Of a stretch of DNA of 64,000 bases, positions 31,711-44,304 are shown piece by piece. Under the pieces are notes generated by a model that was not told where the DNA came from, made no database searches, and saw only the letters and a program-made list of their open reading frames with translations. This DNA comes from Pristionchus mayeri (lineage: Eukaryota; Nematoda; Chromadorea; Rhabditida; Neodiplogasteridae), in NCBI GenBank assembly GCA_036245805.1, contig BTRK01000001.1:8184001-8248000 (forward strand), in the 5' to 3' direction. The position numbers and the translations under genes are program-made. Numbering within the stretch: position 1 is the stretch's first letter; each line of letters opens with the position of its first letter.

Positions 31711-32960
31711 GTATAAGAGAGACTCTGAGAAATTGAACAAATGCTTGGCACTAAGCCAAAAATCGAAATCCTCCTGAATGTGCATACATGTAGTACTCGG
31801 TGAGTATAGCTCAGGTCTGGCTTATTTAGTGTTCTAGATCACGCATTGAGAAGTGCGCCGCACTTTAGTCCGAAAAAGGCAATTTTCGAACTTTGCCATT
31901 TCGCTATCGATCCGAGCGGTTAATATCTCTAAAAATGCGGAATATTCAGGTGATCACACCTACCAAGTTTCGTAATAATTGGATTAAAACTTCATGATAC
32001 AACGAAAAATCGATATATTTTGGTTTAATCGAATTTTAAAGCTTACTCGTTGGAGGGCTTGCCATATTTTCTTTCATTGTATTTGTAGTTCTGGTTACTA
32101 ACTATCTATTAAAGCAAAACAATTAAAATTTAAAAAATAACTTTTAGAGAAAACAGCAAACAACGGCCGGCAACTTGAAATAAAGTCAGTTTGTAATAGG
32201 CATTGACATACCGTAACCCAAAGCAGAACTAGAGGGCAGGTGTTCGAGAGTTATCCTACATGGAGTACTCGATGAGGGAACTCTACCACAATCAATACAA
32301 TTTCGACATGCATCCGCGCGCGCAAGAGCGCTGATGTTGAAAAGCTACCGTAATATCTCGATATTTTTTTACATCAGCGCTCTTGCGCGCGAGGATGCAT
32401 CGAAATTTTATTGATTGTGGTAGAGTTCCCTCATCGAGTACTCCATGTAGGATAACTCTCGAACACCTGCCCTCCAGTTCTGCTTTGGGTTACGGTAGGC
32501 CAATTCCTATTACAAACTGATTTTATTTCAAGTTGCCGGCCGTTGCTTGCTGTTTTCTCTAAAAGATATTTTTTAAATTTTAATTGTTTTGCTTTAATAT
32601 ATAGTTAGTAGCCAGAACTACAAATACAACGAAAGAAAATATGGCAGGCCCTCCAACGAGTAAGCTTAGAGTTTTAATCCAATTATTACGAAACTTGGTA
32701 GGTGTGATCACCTGAATATTCCGCATTTTTAGAGATATTAACCGTTCGGGTCGATAGCGAAATGGCAAAGTTCGAAAATTGCCTTTTTCGGACTAAAGTG
32801 CGGCGCACTTCTCAATGCGTGATCTAGAACACTAAATAAGCCACGCCTGAGCTATTCTCACCGAGTACTACATGTATGCACATTTAGGAGGATTTCGATT
32901 TTTGGCTTCATGCCAAGCTTGTACACAAAAATGTTCATTCACTCAGATAGTCTCTCATAA
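31711..32960. mobile_element. 1.25-kb foldback replacing the RA-domain region of array B
   Basis: Arms about 31711-32337 and 32371-32960 are near-complementary around a spacer of about 33 bp; TGCATACATGTAGTACTCGG (31781) mirrors 32861-32880. Next to the spacer, GCAAGAGCGCTGATGT pairs exactly with ACATCAGCGCTCTTGC. A further partial copy of the left arm follows at about 32966-33110 after a small inverted junction (AGTCTCTCATAAGAGAGACT). No coding sequence. Confidence 0.9.
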
Positions 32961-33110
32961 GAGAGACTATTTGAGTCAGTGAACAAACATATGCTTGGCA
33001 AAGTGCGAAAAATCAAAATTGACCAAAATTTGCATACATGTAGTACTCGACGAAGCCTGCTCACCCACCACTTATTTAGTGTTCTAGATCATTCCCAACA
33101 AAGAGCGCCT

Positions 33111-35541
33111 AACTTGGGGGGTGCTACCGTAATCCCACGATTTTTTTTATTTCCTCATCGATTAGAACGGCGCATATTCTAAAAGATCCGCCGCTGGCTA
33201 CCCATTATACCACTCAAATTATATTTCGATCTGATTCAAACCCATCGAGAAAAATCGAAAATTCGAAAAAAAATTGAATTTTAAATTTTAGTTCGTTCAG
33301 ATGGGTGTCGTCAGATGATGGCACCCATCAGGTGGTTCGTTCAGATGGGTGTATTTCGACTGCACAGAAACTATCAAAATCTCTTCCGAATCGAAAGCGC
33401 CAGACACAAAAAGCTTTCAGATTATGGTATATTTAGCAATTTGAGGGGAAGGTCATTCAATTCGAATGGCCTTCCCCTCAAATGTTCATTCCTCCCTTCT
33501 CCCTCCTCTTATCTTGGTGCAGACGTCGAAGAGAGTGCTGCACTAGCTGCAGCTGCAGATAGGTATATGGCCTGAGGGGATTAAGGATACTTATCATTAA
33601 CGCACAAAATGTACTTCTCTCCGAGAACTCAACATTAGGGTGCAACGCCAGATCGCCATTCACACTTTTTCGAGAGGGTACACGGAAAAGAGGAAGATAT
33701 GTTGTTCTCGCGATTACTCCTCACAACTGACTCATTTCCATTCTTGATTATCGCAATTGAACATCGATCTCATGCGAAAAAAAATTGTAAAATGTTTTAC
33801 AGTTTATTTTTTTTCTTGGTAACGTCAATGTACAGACTACTGAACTTCTATCTCACCGAGAAATAATATATTTTTTTCAGTTTAGGCATATTGAGAAGTG
33901 AGAAATTGCAGTCAGTAAGACTCTCGCCAAATCTAGCAAAGATGAAACACAAAATTCGCGGGTCGTTTATATTGACTTTTTTTCAATACTCCGTGTCCCT
34001 CTTCACATGCTGCAAGCGTCGAAGGGAATGCTGCACTGTCTGAAGCTTCAGAGAAAAAGGGACGACTTGAAGAATAAATTGATAATCTAAGGAGCACTGT
34101 TACGTTACCACTGTATCGCATCAAAGATATAATGCAAACAAACGCAATGGAAATGCGCCTAGTGATTCTTCGTTGCTCCCTCTCATCATCATTCTGAGAA
34201 GCGTATTCGCCACAATCAAACTGTAGAATCGGGCTGAATAATGGAAAATATTATTTTTTAGACCAACAACTGGAGAACAATTGCACGACCAGGTTCTATC
34301 TTCATTCATAGCAAAGATGATACACCAAACCAACAATCATTCCTTCAACTTTCAACGGTCGCATGATATAGATGAATGAGTCTGAACTTTCAAAATCTTC
34401 AAACCTTTCTCCATCATTTTTGTGCATTGAAGCCTATTTTCGGCATCCAGATTGATCGTTAGAAAGAACATGAAAAAGAAAAAAAATATGTACGAAACAG
34501 GAAGAAATCCGGAATTCATAAGTGCTGACGTCAGTAAGATCAACTATTTTGGAATTGTTTCAGCGAAATGGCGAGACGTATTTCGACTATATCATGTTCA
34601 TATTACATTTTTGTGGTCTAGAATATCAAAATGTGTATTCTACGCGTTAAAATACGTAAGAAAATGCACGAAAATGAATGTATTATACCCCTATCGAGAA
34701 ACACAAAACGCCAAGTACAAGATTGGAATATTATCCGGGCCATAACGTATCAACTGTTTGAATTTGACTATAGGGACAAACAAGAAATTCATAGTAAAAA
34801 ATCGATATCATTGGAAAAGATGAAATGGCCCTCCTAATGGGGAATAGATGAAGCGCAAAACTCTCAATTTATCGGGCAGTACTGATCGACGGGGCGGAGA
34901 TTTCCCTGGGTCGGACAAAGATAAATAATCTTAATATGGAAAAGTATTTAACCGATTTTAATAATTATCACGGAATAAACCGCTTCACAATCTAGGATAC
35001 ATCAACTTCAAGTCGCTATCTGATCGTTGATTGTTTTTTAAACATATGTATTTCCGATAAAAATAGTATGAAATTTCTCTGGGATCTCCTTCATTCTCTC
35101 ACTGACCCGCACTCTTCTCCCTCCTATCCATTCCCCCATTCTTCGTCTCTCTATCTGGCGACGAGATCTTCCGTGCCTTTGACTCCTTACGAAGACGATC
35201 TTCTGCCTCCTGCAATCGATTGATTGCACTGTACCATACTGTATTATCTGATCTTATTGCCGACTGATGATCTATAGTGCCTCGCTCACATAACATCCCC
35301 ATTTAGGAACAGCGTGACACCAAAAACCGCCAAGAATCGTTTGAACATTATTGCCGGGAGCCAGCCCCGTTTTCATGGTTGCCAAACTTCCCACACACTG
35401 AAATTCTAATGCCGTAGTTCTTGCAGTTCTCTCTCTTTCTATGTCCTCAATAGTCTAAATGCTAATTCGCCCGGTGACTCTCCGCTTCTTCCTCTCTACA
35501 TCAATTTAGGAAAGAAATCCACTTTAATTAGATCCTTCGTA
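33111..35541. other. Repeat-derived region without recognised gene
   Basis: Includes a segment at about 33355-33430 shared with 27365-27440 (CTATCAAAATCTC...AAAAAGCTTTCAG), a near-perfect short hairpin (33438-33482), and a diverged minus-strand R1 copy (34120-34340). The rest, including ORFs around 34450-34840, shows no family I recognise. Confidence 0.5.
33438..33482. repeat. Short near-perfect hairpin
   Basis: TTTGAGGGGAAGGTCATTCA mirrors GAATGGCCTTCCCCTCAAA around an ATTCAATTCGAAT-type centre; about 21-bp arms, almost no loop. Confidence 0.85.
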
Positions 35542-36706
35542 CAGTATTGGACAAAAGAATTGGGATTTTTTTCAAATGTTCATATCTTCCTTTAAAATCA
35601 AGCAAGAGACTTGTTCTTTTTTTCCTTTATGTAGGAGGATGAAAGTATTACATGATCACGATATTAAGTTTGATGAAGGTCATTATCTTCTAATAATTAA
35701 CTAATTATGCTTAATTAGTGAATATTTCGGATTTTCCAGTTTACTAGCGGAATTGTTCCAGTTGTTCCCACTTATGGTGGTGAAAGTACATTCACATGTG
35801 AGCATATTCCACTATTGAACTGATCGGTATCAAGACGCTCTGCTTCATCGAATCACTTTGCCAACACCTAGAAATTTTAGTTTTTTTTGCCGTAATTCTC
35901 GTTCTAGAAGAGCAATAACTTCCAAATTTTGCAGGTATGCTTATACACTGATGGCACATCAATATTATGCATTCGAACCTTATGTGTCAATTTTTGACAA
36001 AAATCGATTTTTAAAATATTGATGTTTTTGACCTACCAAGATCTTACTGTAGAGTCCAGTAAAAATCTGCAAAATATATATGTGATAGGAATCACTGCCA
36101 AGATTTCAAATAGTGAAAACTAGACGTTTGCGTAACTCCACCTTCCAATTTCGTGGCTGTTAATGTGTGCGAATCGAGTGCTCCCAAGCCTAATCCACCA
36201 AATCGAAAATGACAGAACAGCTGATTTTCCCTCGATTTTGCTCTCAAAAAAAGCTTTTGGCCCAAGATGTCATATTTAATATATATCTTTATCGCAGCAA
36301 AAATACGCGAAACAAGCGCCATTAGCTTGGATGGAATGGATACGTTGAAATCGACGAATGGAGGGATAATACGTGATTTTGATCGTATTGAAGTCGACCC
36401 GAAGTGAATGGAAAGCAGATGATGTGAAGTCGAAAATAAGAGAAAAGGGAAGATAAGGATGACTCAACCATGATGGAGGAATGGACAGTGTGTAATACTT
36501 TAGGAACACAAATAATACATAGGAAAGGGGAGAGCTCAATGTGCGAAGAAATCGAAGAAATTGTAAGGTTGTAGTAAGGTAGTAGCGAAGACATTGCAGA
36601 TAATGGAATGGAATATCAATACAGAACATAATTGAGCATGGGGAGATACATTGACAGGACAATGGTTATGCGAAATAAGATTGGTGGGAGGGGAGGGGGG
36701 AGGATC

Positions 36707-37000
36707 TCACTCACGGGTCGGGCGCTCTTTCCTCCTCCATGATTCTGACTTCTCCAGTCGGATGACCTTGAGGTTCTTCACCACATAGATCAGCTCTCCG
36801 GCTTGATAATTCCTGGCGCATACCTCAGCCCACGCTGACTGGAAGATCTTCTTATCCTTGACCGAATAGTTCAAACGAGCGACCAGATGGGAATGCAATC
36901 CTTCCCTCTTGCTCCTGGAGAGGGAAATGATGAACTGGACTGCCTCCTCGGCAGTTGAATAGGTTAGAATGAGGGGACGGATTCCCGGTCCCTTCAATCT
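36707..37000 (-). CDS. Unknown ORF inside Tc1-like element (RRM/LINE-ORF1-like?)
   Basis: Reads SPLPVTSFRLKGPGIRPLIL, then TYSTAEEAVQFIISLSRSKR ... KDKKIFQSAWAEVCARNYQA, ending with a basic tail before the stop at 36707. The frame stays open upstream past 37000 (NLCEGIKSPL) to a TAG acceptor-like site. The pattern xFRLxxx..RPLIL.YST..EA recalls RRM-like domains of LINE ORF1 proteins; this is a weak resemblance from memory. It is probably the second exon of a gene whose first exon is the ORF at 37125-37562. Function unknown. Confidence 0.5.
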   Translation of the reverse strand, partial: RLKGPGIRPLILTYSTAEEAVQFIISLSRSKREGLHSHLVARLNYSVKDKKIFQSAWAEVCARNYQAGELIYVVKNLKVIRLEKSESWRRKERPTRE

Positions 37001-37124
37001 GAACGATGTAACAGGGAGGGGGGATTTGATCCCCTCGCAGAGATTCTAGACGGAAATAGCGTCATTCTCAGCAAGCGACAAGTTTCGCAAGAATACTTGC
37101 CTCTTACGGGGATGAACAGTGGAA

Positions 37125-37562
37125 TCAGGCTTGATGTCGGTCTGGTTGACTTCCTTGGCGGTCCGGTTGACTTCCTGAAGAAAGTTCGACGAGTTTCTTG
37201 GAAAAACCATCGATCGATGACTGAAGAGGGGAATGAAGAGAGGCGAGTTGCTTGATAGACTCGTGGATGGTGATCATATCGGTCTGGAGTTTCTCAATCT
37301 CTCGATAAAGATGCTCCAAAGCTGTGAAGATAGTTGACTGGGTGTGCATGAAGTAACGGTCGGTCTTGTCCCGAGAGAGCAAGTAACCGTCTACCAGGTA
37401 GAAGGAATGGTAGCAGGGATGATTGCGATCAAGTTTCTCCGAGGGGTGGTGTCGATACGATGCATCGAACAACTCCTGGATGAGCTTGGAGGAACGAACG
37501 CAGTCGCGTCGGGGAATGTTGTTGAAGCATATGCGGTTGAAATACTTGCCGCCATGCTCCAA
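37125..37562 (-). CDS. Unknown coiled-coil ORF inside Tc1-like element
   Basis: A 145-codon minus-strand frame opened by TTG, not ATG, so the true start is probably in another exon (a stop lies a few codons upstream in frame). The first half has FNNIPRRDCVRSSKLIQELF and DRNHPCYHSFYLVDGYLLSR; the second half is a likely coiled coil (TALEHLYREIEKLQTDMITI...ESIKQLASLHSPLQ), then repeated GSQPDR. A GTAAG donor-like site lies downstream at about 37108. Codon use looks coding-like against its surroundings. It may be the first part of an ORF1-like protein; I do not recognise the family. Confidence 0.5.
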   Translation of the reverse strand: MEHGGKYFNRICFNNIPRRDCVRSSKLIQELFDASYRHHPSEKLDRNHPCYHSFYLVDGYLLSRDKTDRYFMHTQSTIFTALEHLYREIEKLQTDMITIHESIKQLASLHSPLQSSIDGFSKKLVELSSGSQPDRQGSQPDRHQA

Positions 37563-39124
37563 ATCGGAGGAAGAAAGTTAGGCCATCGATTGATTGGCCC
37601 ATCGATTGATTGGCCAGCTTAGAATCGCTCATAACAGTAATCAAAAACATAAAATCATGTTGTGGAGAGGGTAGCGGATTGCGCACTTCGCGCAAATGAA
37701 CGGCCACAAAATTGAAAGGCGGAGGTATACAAACGTCTAGTTTTCAGTATTTGAAATCTAGGCAGTGATTCCTATCACATAAATATTTTGCAGATTTTTA
37801 CTGGACACTACAGTAAGATCTCGGTAGGTCAAAAACATCAATATTTTAAAAATCGATTTTTGTCCAAAATTGACGTATAAGATTCGAATTAAAGGAGTGC
37901 TCCGGGGAATGAATGTTACGGAGTCCCACCACGAAAATTCTGGGGGGGAAACTGTAGCGAATTTACCCTTGAAAGTTGCGAAGACATAACTAGAGCGAAT
38001 GAAACATAAATGAACTCACCACGTCCCTGCGCTTTCAATCAACTTCGCGCTCATGTATTAGGTTGATTCAAAAGTTTCTTTCTTTTTTCGTGCATGCACA
38101 TTTTGACCTCCCAAATTCTTCGCATTCGATTAATCAACTAATGATTTTTCAAAGATGGTCTGGGCATATCCACACTCTATAGCGAGCGCAATATTGGGCC
38201 GGTTCAATAAGTGAGGATGGGACAGTTTAATTCGGAAATTGTCAAACTTGGTCAGCACTACGGACTTTTCTATCGTCCAAAGCTCCGTGGAAAATGTGAT
38301 GAGCTCGACTTTGGCATTTTATTGTGGAGTACTGTGATTGGGCATATCATATGACACATCAACACTACTCAGCAAAGAATAGCCCTCTTGAAATATGGGC
38401 CCAATTATTGAACCATACTGTTCAAAAATTTCGGAATTCCAATTAATGATCACAGTATTCTTGCACATCGGTGAGGAGGAATAAACTGTGATGCGTTGTG
38501 AAGTACCTACCCGTTTGTATATACATGTGCATTTAGGAATGGATTTTCCCACCCGTTCAAGAACTGATTTTTTCTAAATCATGATTTTGAGATTCACACG
38601 CCGAAATCAACACTTTTCGGGGCCCCTTGTTTCCTGTGCATGTTGAAATCCGATTTGTTTGTGCTTATCTGAACAATACACTCTTATCCTATTACTAGTT
38701 GACTGCGAAGAACAAGTCGGCCACAACTATAAGAAATTCAGCAACCAATCGAAAATTTTAAAAAGTGACCATTTTCCGATTTTTAGGTTTTGAATTTTTC
38801 CAACTTCTTACGATGCAGCGCGTCTTGATGCCGATCAGTTCAATAGTGGAATATGCTCACATGTGAATGTAGTTACACCACCATAAGTGGGAACAACTGG
38901 AACAATTCCGTTAGTACACTGGGAAATCCGAAATATTCACTAATTAAGCCTAATTAGTTAATTATTAGAAGATAATGACCTTCATCAAACTTAATATCTT
39001 GAGCATGTAATACTTTCATCCTCCTACATAATGGAAAAAAGAACAAGTCTCTAGCTTGATTTTAAAGGAAGATATGAGCATTTGAAAAAAATCCCAATAC
39101 TTTTGTCCGTACGTTGGGGAAAAA

Positions 39125-42100
39125 ATCAAAATATCCATAATCTAGTCGATAAACAAAATATATGCGAAAGTCCTGCAAAATGTTGTTTTTGTTCACCATC
39201 GACAACTGGATGACATTGGTTCTCTCCTGTCGGTATGATAATCTAGCAGAAGTAGCGCTCCAAAACGACGGGTCAATTGTTCTTCATTTTTTTATTTCAC
39301 CTTTTAACATATTATTTTACAAACGCTTCCCATCTCATTTCATCTCATGCTCGGTATCGGAATCAAAATTGGGCCAAACAACGGTACTCGACAGTTCAAT
39401 CAATTCTTCCCCTCAGACGCAAGGAAATAAAATGATCAATAGTGATATATCAATAATTTATGTCGAATGAGTGCATGGAATGGCAAAATTCCGTCACATG
39501 TTCATTCATCCGTGTATCACTTCACTTGTACAGGAATCGAACTGAAAAAAATCACTGCGAGCGGGTATTGAGAAAGAGGGACTACCTGCAACTCAAATTG
39601 ATGCTATAAGAATCACTACTATATCGTTATGCATCTCTACCAAAGCAATAATTCAAAAAAGCATCAAGTGGATCTTCGTTTCTCCATCTATTCATCATTC
39701 TTGGAAACGCATTCGCCACAATCATATCGCGAAAGGAGATCAAAAAATAAATTTCCGAATTTATGAAATTCTTCGCCAACATTACTACAGATCGAACAGA
39801 GATGCGCGCATGGAATGATTGAACGCAACTTATTCTCACCTCTTGATCATCGCACGTTTGCTATTGACTCTACCTTATTTCTCGTTCCTGTCGCCCCAAT
39901 TGTCAAATGAAATTTGAAAGTTGCTGAAGTCGCCGTAACGTTTGCCCGTGACCATTTTCGACTTCTTCTATGCTATAATGAAATATCTTTCCCTTAACAT
40001 TCTTGTATTGGTCAGACAAATAATTCTTATCTTGTTTCGATTAAGAAAAAAAGAACGTAATCGCATTTGTGTTTCACTTATTCTAAAACTATAATGTCGC
40101 TTCGTAAGAATCAGTGCACGTGCTCTTGATCAGGTGAAAAATATTATCCTTCCTCCTCCTAACACAATCTCACCTCTTTCACTCTCAACTCCAATTTTCC
40201 GCTCCATCACATCATCAATAACTCGAGCGACGAGTGAGATTTTCCACTTGAGCCATACTCACGCACAAGGTCCGGAAACGATTTCTTCAATTTGATTTTT
40301 TTTCAAGATATTTATTGGTCCCAACAACCGCAGGAGAAATTGAACCGGCTTATTTTCGGTTAACTCATAATGAGTCTGAAACACCATTCCTCCCTGTTTT
40401 ATGTTCGGTAATTATGTTACCAAATTGTGTCTCTACGAACGTCGTAAAATGTCGTATTGATCGGACGCACTCCAAGCAAGTCATCTTCAATGGACAAACT
40501 GAACTGTTCCTCATCTTCATTCCTGATTGTCTCTAATTGTCCTACGCTTTTAAAGCACAACAGTTCAGTTTGTCCATTGAAGATGACTTGCTTGGAGTGC
40601 GTCCGATCAATACGACATTTTACGACGTTCGTAGAGACACAATTTGGTAACATAATTACCGAACATAAAACAGGGAGGAATGGTGTTTCAGACTCATTAT
40701 GAGTTAACCGAAAATAAGCCGGTTCAATTTCTCCTGCGGTTGTTGGGACCAATAAATATCTTGAAAAAAAATCAAATTGAAGAAATCGTTTCCGGTCCTT
40801 GTGCGTGAGTATGGCTCAAGTGGAAAATCTCACTCGTCGCTCGAGTTATTGATGATGTGATGGAGCGGAAAATTGGAGTTGAGAGTGAAAGAGGTGAGAT
40901 TGATGCAAGATGTGCGTTAGAATTTAATTTTGTTGATTTGTAACGACTTTTGCTTTATAAAATAAAATAAATTCAAATGCGGTTCCGTTTTTTTTTTCTT
41001 TACTCAATGATTAGCGATTTATCAAACAGTGAAGCATCCTCGATCGAATGTCTGGGAACAATATTGGTGTTGAAGGAAGTGTGGAACGCGAATGTGATTT
41101 CCTTCGTTTTTATTAATTTCTTTATTTCGATATTTGATATCGTTGTTCGTCGTTGTTTCTCTGAACGGCGAAAGAGCGAACATGAAGAAAACGATTTTCA
41201 TATTTGATAAAATAACGTACATTAGAGATTGCCGGGTAAGATCTACGAGGACTTCAGCCAAGCATATATTGAGATTATAATGGAAAAAAAGGTAAAAAAA
41301 GGTAAAAAGGTACAGTTTTGAGATGCGAAGGTTTCTGAGGATCTGATGAAACCAGTGAATAGCGGGTGTTAAAAATTTCTTCCAAATTTTTGTAGTTTAG
41401 TTCACGCACTATTAAAATTAATTTGCTTGAATTAATTTGCCGAATGTAGGATTTACAAATAGATTTTCTGTTAAAGTGATCAGGATTTCTGTTCGGAGTC
41501 CGCCCGCCGGGGATGCAGAAGGCGCGGATGACCGAGGTTACGCGAAGCTCGATTGAATTAAGCGTACAATTGGAGTGCATGTGTTAGGAGGAGGAAGGAT
41601 AATATTTTTCACCTGATCAAGAGCACGTGCACTGATTCTTACGAAGCGACATTATAGTTTTAGAATAAGTGAAACACAAATGCGATTACGTTCTTTTTTC
41701 TTAATCGAAACAAGATAAGAATTATTTGTCTGACCAATACAAGAATGTTAAGGGAAAGATATTTCATTATAGCATAGAAGAAGTCGAAAATGGTCACGGG
41801 CAAACGTTACGGCGACTTCAGCAACTTTCAAATTTCATTTGACAATTGGGGCGACAGGAACGAGAAATAAGGTAGAGTCAATAGCAAACGTGCGATGATC
41901 AAGAGGTGAGAATAAGTTGCGTTCAATCATTCCATGCGCGCATCTCTGTTCGATCTGTAGTAATGTTGGCGAAGAATTTCATAAATTCGGAAATTTATTT
42001 TTTGATCTCCTTTCGCGATATGATTGTGGCGAATGCGTTTCCAAGAATGATGAATAGATGGAGAAACGAAGATCCACTTGATGCTTTTTTGAATTATTGC

Positions 42101-42616
42101 TTTGGTAGAGATGCATAACGATATAGTAGTGATTCTTATAGCATCAATTTGAGTTGCAGGTAGTCCCTCTTTCTCAATACCCGCTCGCAGTGATTTTTTT
42201 CAGTTCGATTCCTGTACAAGTGAAGTGATACACGGATGAATGAACATGTGACGGAATTTTGCCATTCCATGCACTCATTCGACATAAATTATTGATATAT
42301 CACTATTGATCATTTTATTTCCTTGCGTCTGAGGGGAAGAATTGATTGAACTGTCGAGTACCGTTGTTTGGCCCAATTTTGATTCCGATACCGAGCATGA
42401 GATGAAATGAGATGGGAAGCGTTTGTAAAATAATATGTTAAAAGGTGAAATAAAAAAATGAAGAACAATTGACCCGTCGTTTTGGAGCGCTACTTCTGCT
42501 AGATTATCATACCGACAGGAGGGAACCAATGTCATCCAGTTGTCGATGGTGAACAAAAACAACATTTTGCAGGACTTTCGCATATATTTTGTTTATCGAC
42601 TAGATTATGGATATTT
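39125..42616. repeat. Inner 3.5-kb palindrome, right arm with an insertion
   Basis: 39125-40140 pairs with about 41590-42616, and 40140-40520 pairs with 40550-40902; the two pairing registers differ by 678 bp, which is extra DNA in the right arm (about 40903-41580). The turn is at about 40533. Mirror-image ORFs (the 64 residues from MVPTTAGEIEPAYFRLTHNE on both strands) are a by-product of the symmetry. The stem includes copies of dispersed repeat R1. Confidence 0.9.
40903..41580. mobile_element. About 680-bp insertion in the right arm of the inner palindrome
   Basis: The left arm reads from GTGTTAGGAGGAGGAAGG (complement) straight to the AGGTGAGATT side; the right arm has 678 bp between these points. 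It begins near GATGCAAGATGTGCG and ends near TTGGAGTGCATG. A 101-codon minus-strand frame (41275-41580) has no recognised relative. No clear terminal repeats. Confidence 0.75.
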
Positions 42617-43620
42617 CCCACTTATGGTGGTGAAAGTACATTCACATGTGAGCATATTCCACTATTGAACTGATCGGCATCAAGACGCGCTGCTTCACAT
42701 AATCACTTTTCCAACACTTTTCACTTTTTTTTAAATTTTAGTTTTTTTCGCCGTAATTCTCGTTCTAGAAGAGCAATTACTTCCAAATTGTGCAGGTATG
42801 CTTCTACACTGATGGCACATCAATGCCATTAAAGGGGTGCTCCGGGGAATGTTCAGTCACCCATAGTGATAGTGCGGATGTTGTAGAGCTCACTCGCCCG
42901 ATCAGAAATCACTTAGAACGAAGTTCCACAGACGTCTCTAAGGCTATTTATTAGGTTGATTATAAAGTTTGATATTAAGTTTGATGAAGGTCATTATCTT
43001 CTAATAATTAACTAATTAGGCTTAATTAGTGAATATTTCGGATTTCCCAGTGTACTAACGGAATTGTTCCAGTTGTTCCCACTTATGGTGGTGTAACTAC
43101 ATTCACATGTGAGCATATTCCACTATTGAACTGATCGGCATCAAGACGCGCTGCTTCACATAATCACTTTTCCAACACTTTTCACTTTTTTTTAAATTTT
43201 AGTTTTTTTCGCCGTAATTCTCGTTCTAGAAGAGCAATTACTTCCAAATTGTGCAGGTATGCTTCTACACTGATGGCACATCAATGCCATTAAAGGGGTG
43301 CTCCGGGGAATGTTCAGTCACCCATAGTGATAGTGCGGATGTTGTAGAGCTCACTCGCCCGATCAGAAATCACTTAGAACGAAGTTCCACAGACGTCTCT
43401 AAGGCTATTTATTAGGTTGATTATAAAGTTTGATATTAAGTTTGATGAAGGTCATTATCTTCTAATAATTAACTAATTAGGCTTAATTAGTGAATATTTC
43501 GGATTTCCCAGTGTACTAACGGAATTGTTCCAGTTGTTCCCACTTATGGTGGTGTAACTACATTCACATGTGAGCATATTCCACTATTGAACTGATCGGC
43601 ATCAAGACGCGCTGCATCGT
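42617..43620. repeat. 461-bp tandem duplication, two copies plus a partial third
   Basis: CCCACTTATGGTGGTG begins at 42617, 43078 and 43539, giving a period of 461 bp. Each full unit holds Tc1-like element sequence, the first about 120 bp of an M1 MITE (TTAA at 42829 and 43290), and a TTATTAGGTTGATTATAAAG mariner-like end. The copies are almost identical, so the duplication is recent or the assembly has collapsed or expanded it. Confidence 0.9.
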
Positions 43621-44290
43621 AAGAAGTTGGAAAAATTCAAAATCTAAAAATCGGAAAATGGTCACTTTTTAAAATTTTCGATTGGTTGCTGAATTTCTTA
43701 TAGTTGTGGCCGACTTGTTCTTCGCAGTCAACTAGTAATAGGATAAGAGTGTATTGTTCAGATAAGCACAAACAAATCGGATTTCAACATGCACAGGAAA
43801 CAAGGGGCCCCGAAAAGTGTTGATTTCGGCGTGTGAATCTCAAAATCATGATTTAGAAAAAATCAGTTCTTGAACGGGTGGGAAAATCCATTCCTAAATG
43901 CACATGTATATACAAACGGGTAGGTACTTCACAACGCATCACAGTTTATTCCTCCTCACCGATGTGCAAGAATACTGTGATCATTAATTGGAATTCCGAA
44001 ATTTTTGAACAGTATGGTTCAATAACTTATTGAACCGGCCCAATATTGCGCTCGCTATAGAGTGTGGATATGCCCAGACCATCTTTGAAAAATCATTGGT
44101 TGATTAATCGAATGCGAAGAATTTGGGAGGTCAAAATGTGCATGCACGAAAAAAGAAAGAAACTTTTGAATCAACCTAATACATGAGCGCGAAGTTGATT
44201 GAAAGCGCAGGGACGTGGTGAGTTCATTTATGTTTCACTCGCTCTAGTTATGTTTTCGCAACTTTCAAGGGTAAATTCGCTACAGTTCCA

Positions 44291-44304
44291 CCCCCCCCCC
44301 CCCC
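44291..44304. repeat. C14 homopolymer
   Basis: A run of 14 C. The mirror position in the left palindrome arm (about 37950) is a run of only 7 G, so tract length differs between the arms. Confidence 0.85.

Larger units (their letters stand above)
35542..39113. mobile_element. Tc1-like-ended element with cargo ORFs, interrupted
   Basis: The left end at 35542 reads CAGTATTGGACAAAAGAATT preceded by TA; the right end near 39113 carries the complement (AATACTTTTGTCCGTACG). CAGTNNNGGACAAAAG is the terminal form of Tc1-family transposons. The terminal repeat is long: 35542-36150 pairs with 37705-37888 and, after an interruption by other repeat DNA, with about 38787-39113. The interior (36150-37705) carries two minus-strand ORFs and no recognisable Tc1 transposase. 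So it looks non-autonomous, carrying unrelated sequence. Confidence 0.7.

Noticed and set aside
40315..40752. Two ORFs with the same 64 residues on opposite strands
   Set aside because: They are mirror translations across the centre of the inner palindrome, not a protein family.
42617..43620. CRISPR-like direct repeats
   Set aside because: The repeats are 461 bp long, contiguous and made of transposon pieces; no short repeats with unique spacers occur anywhere in the window.
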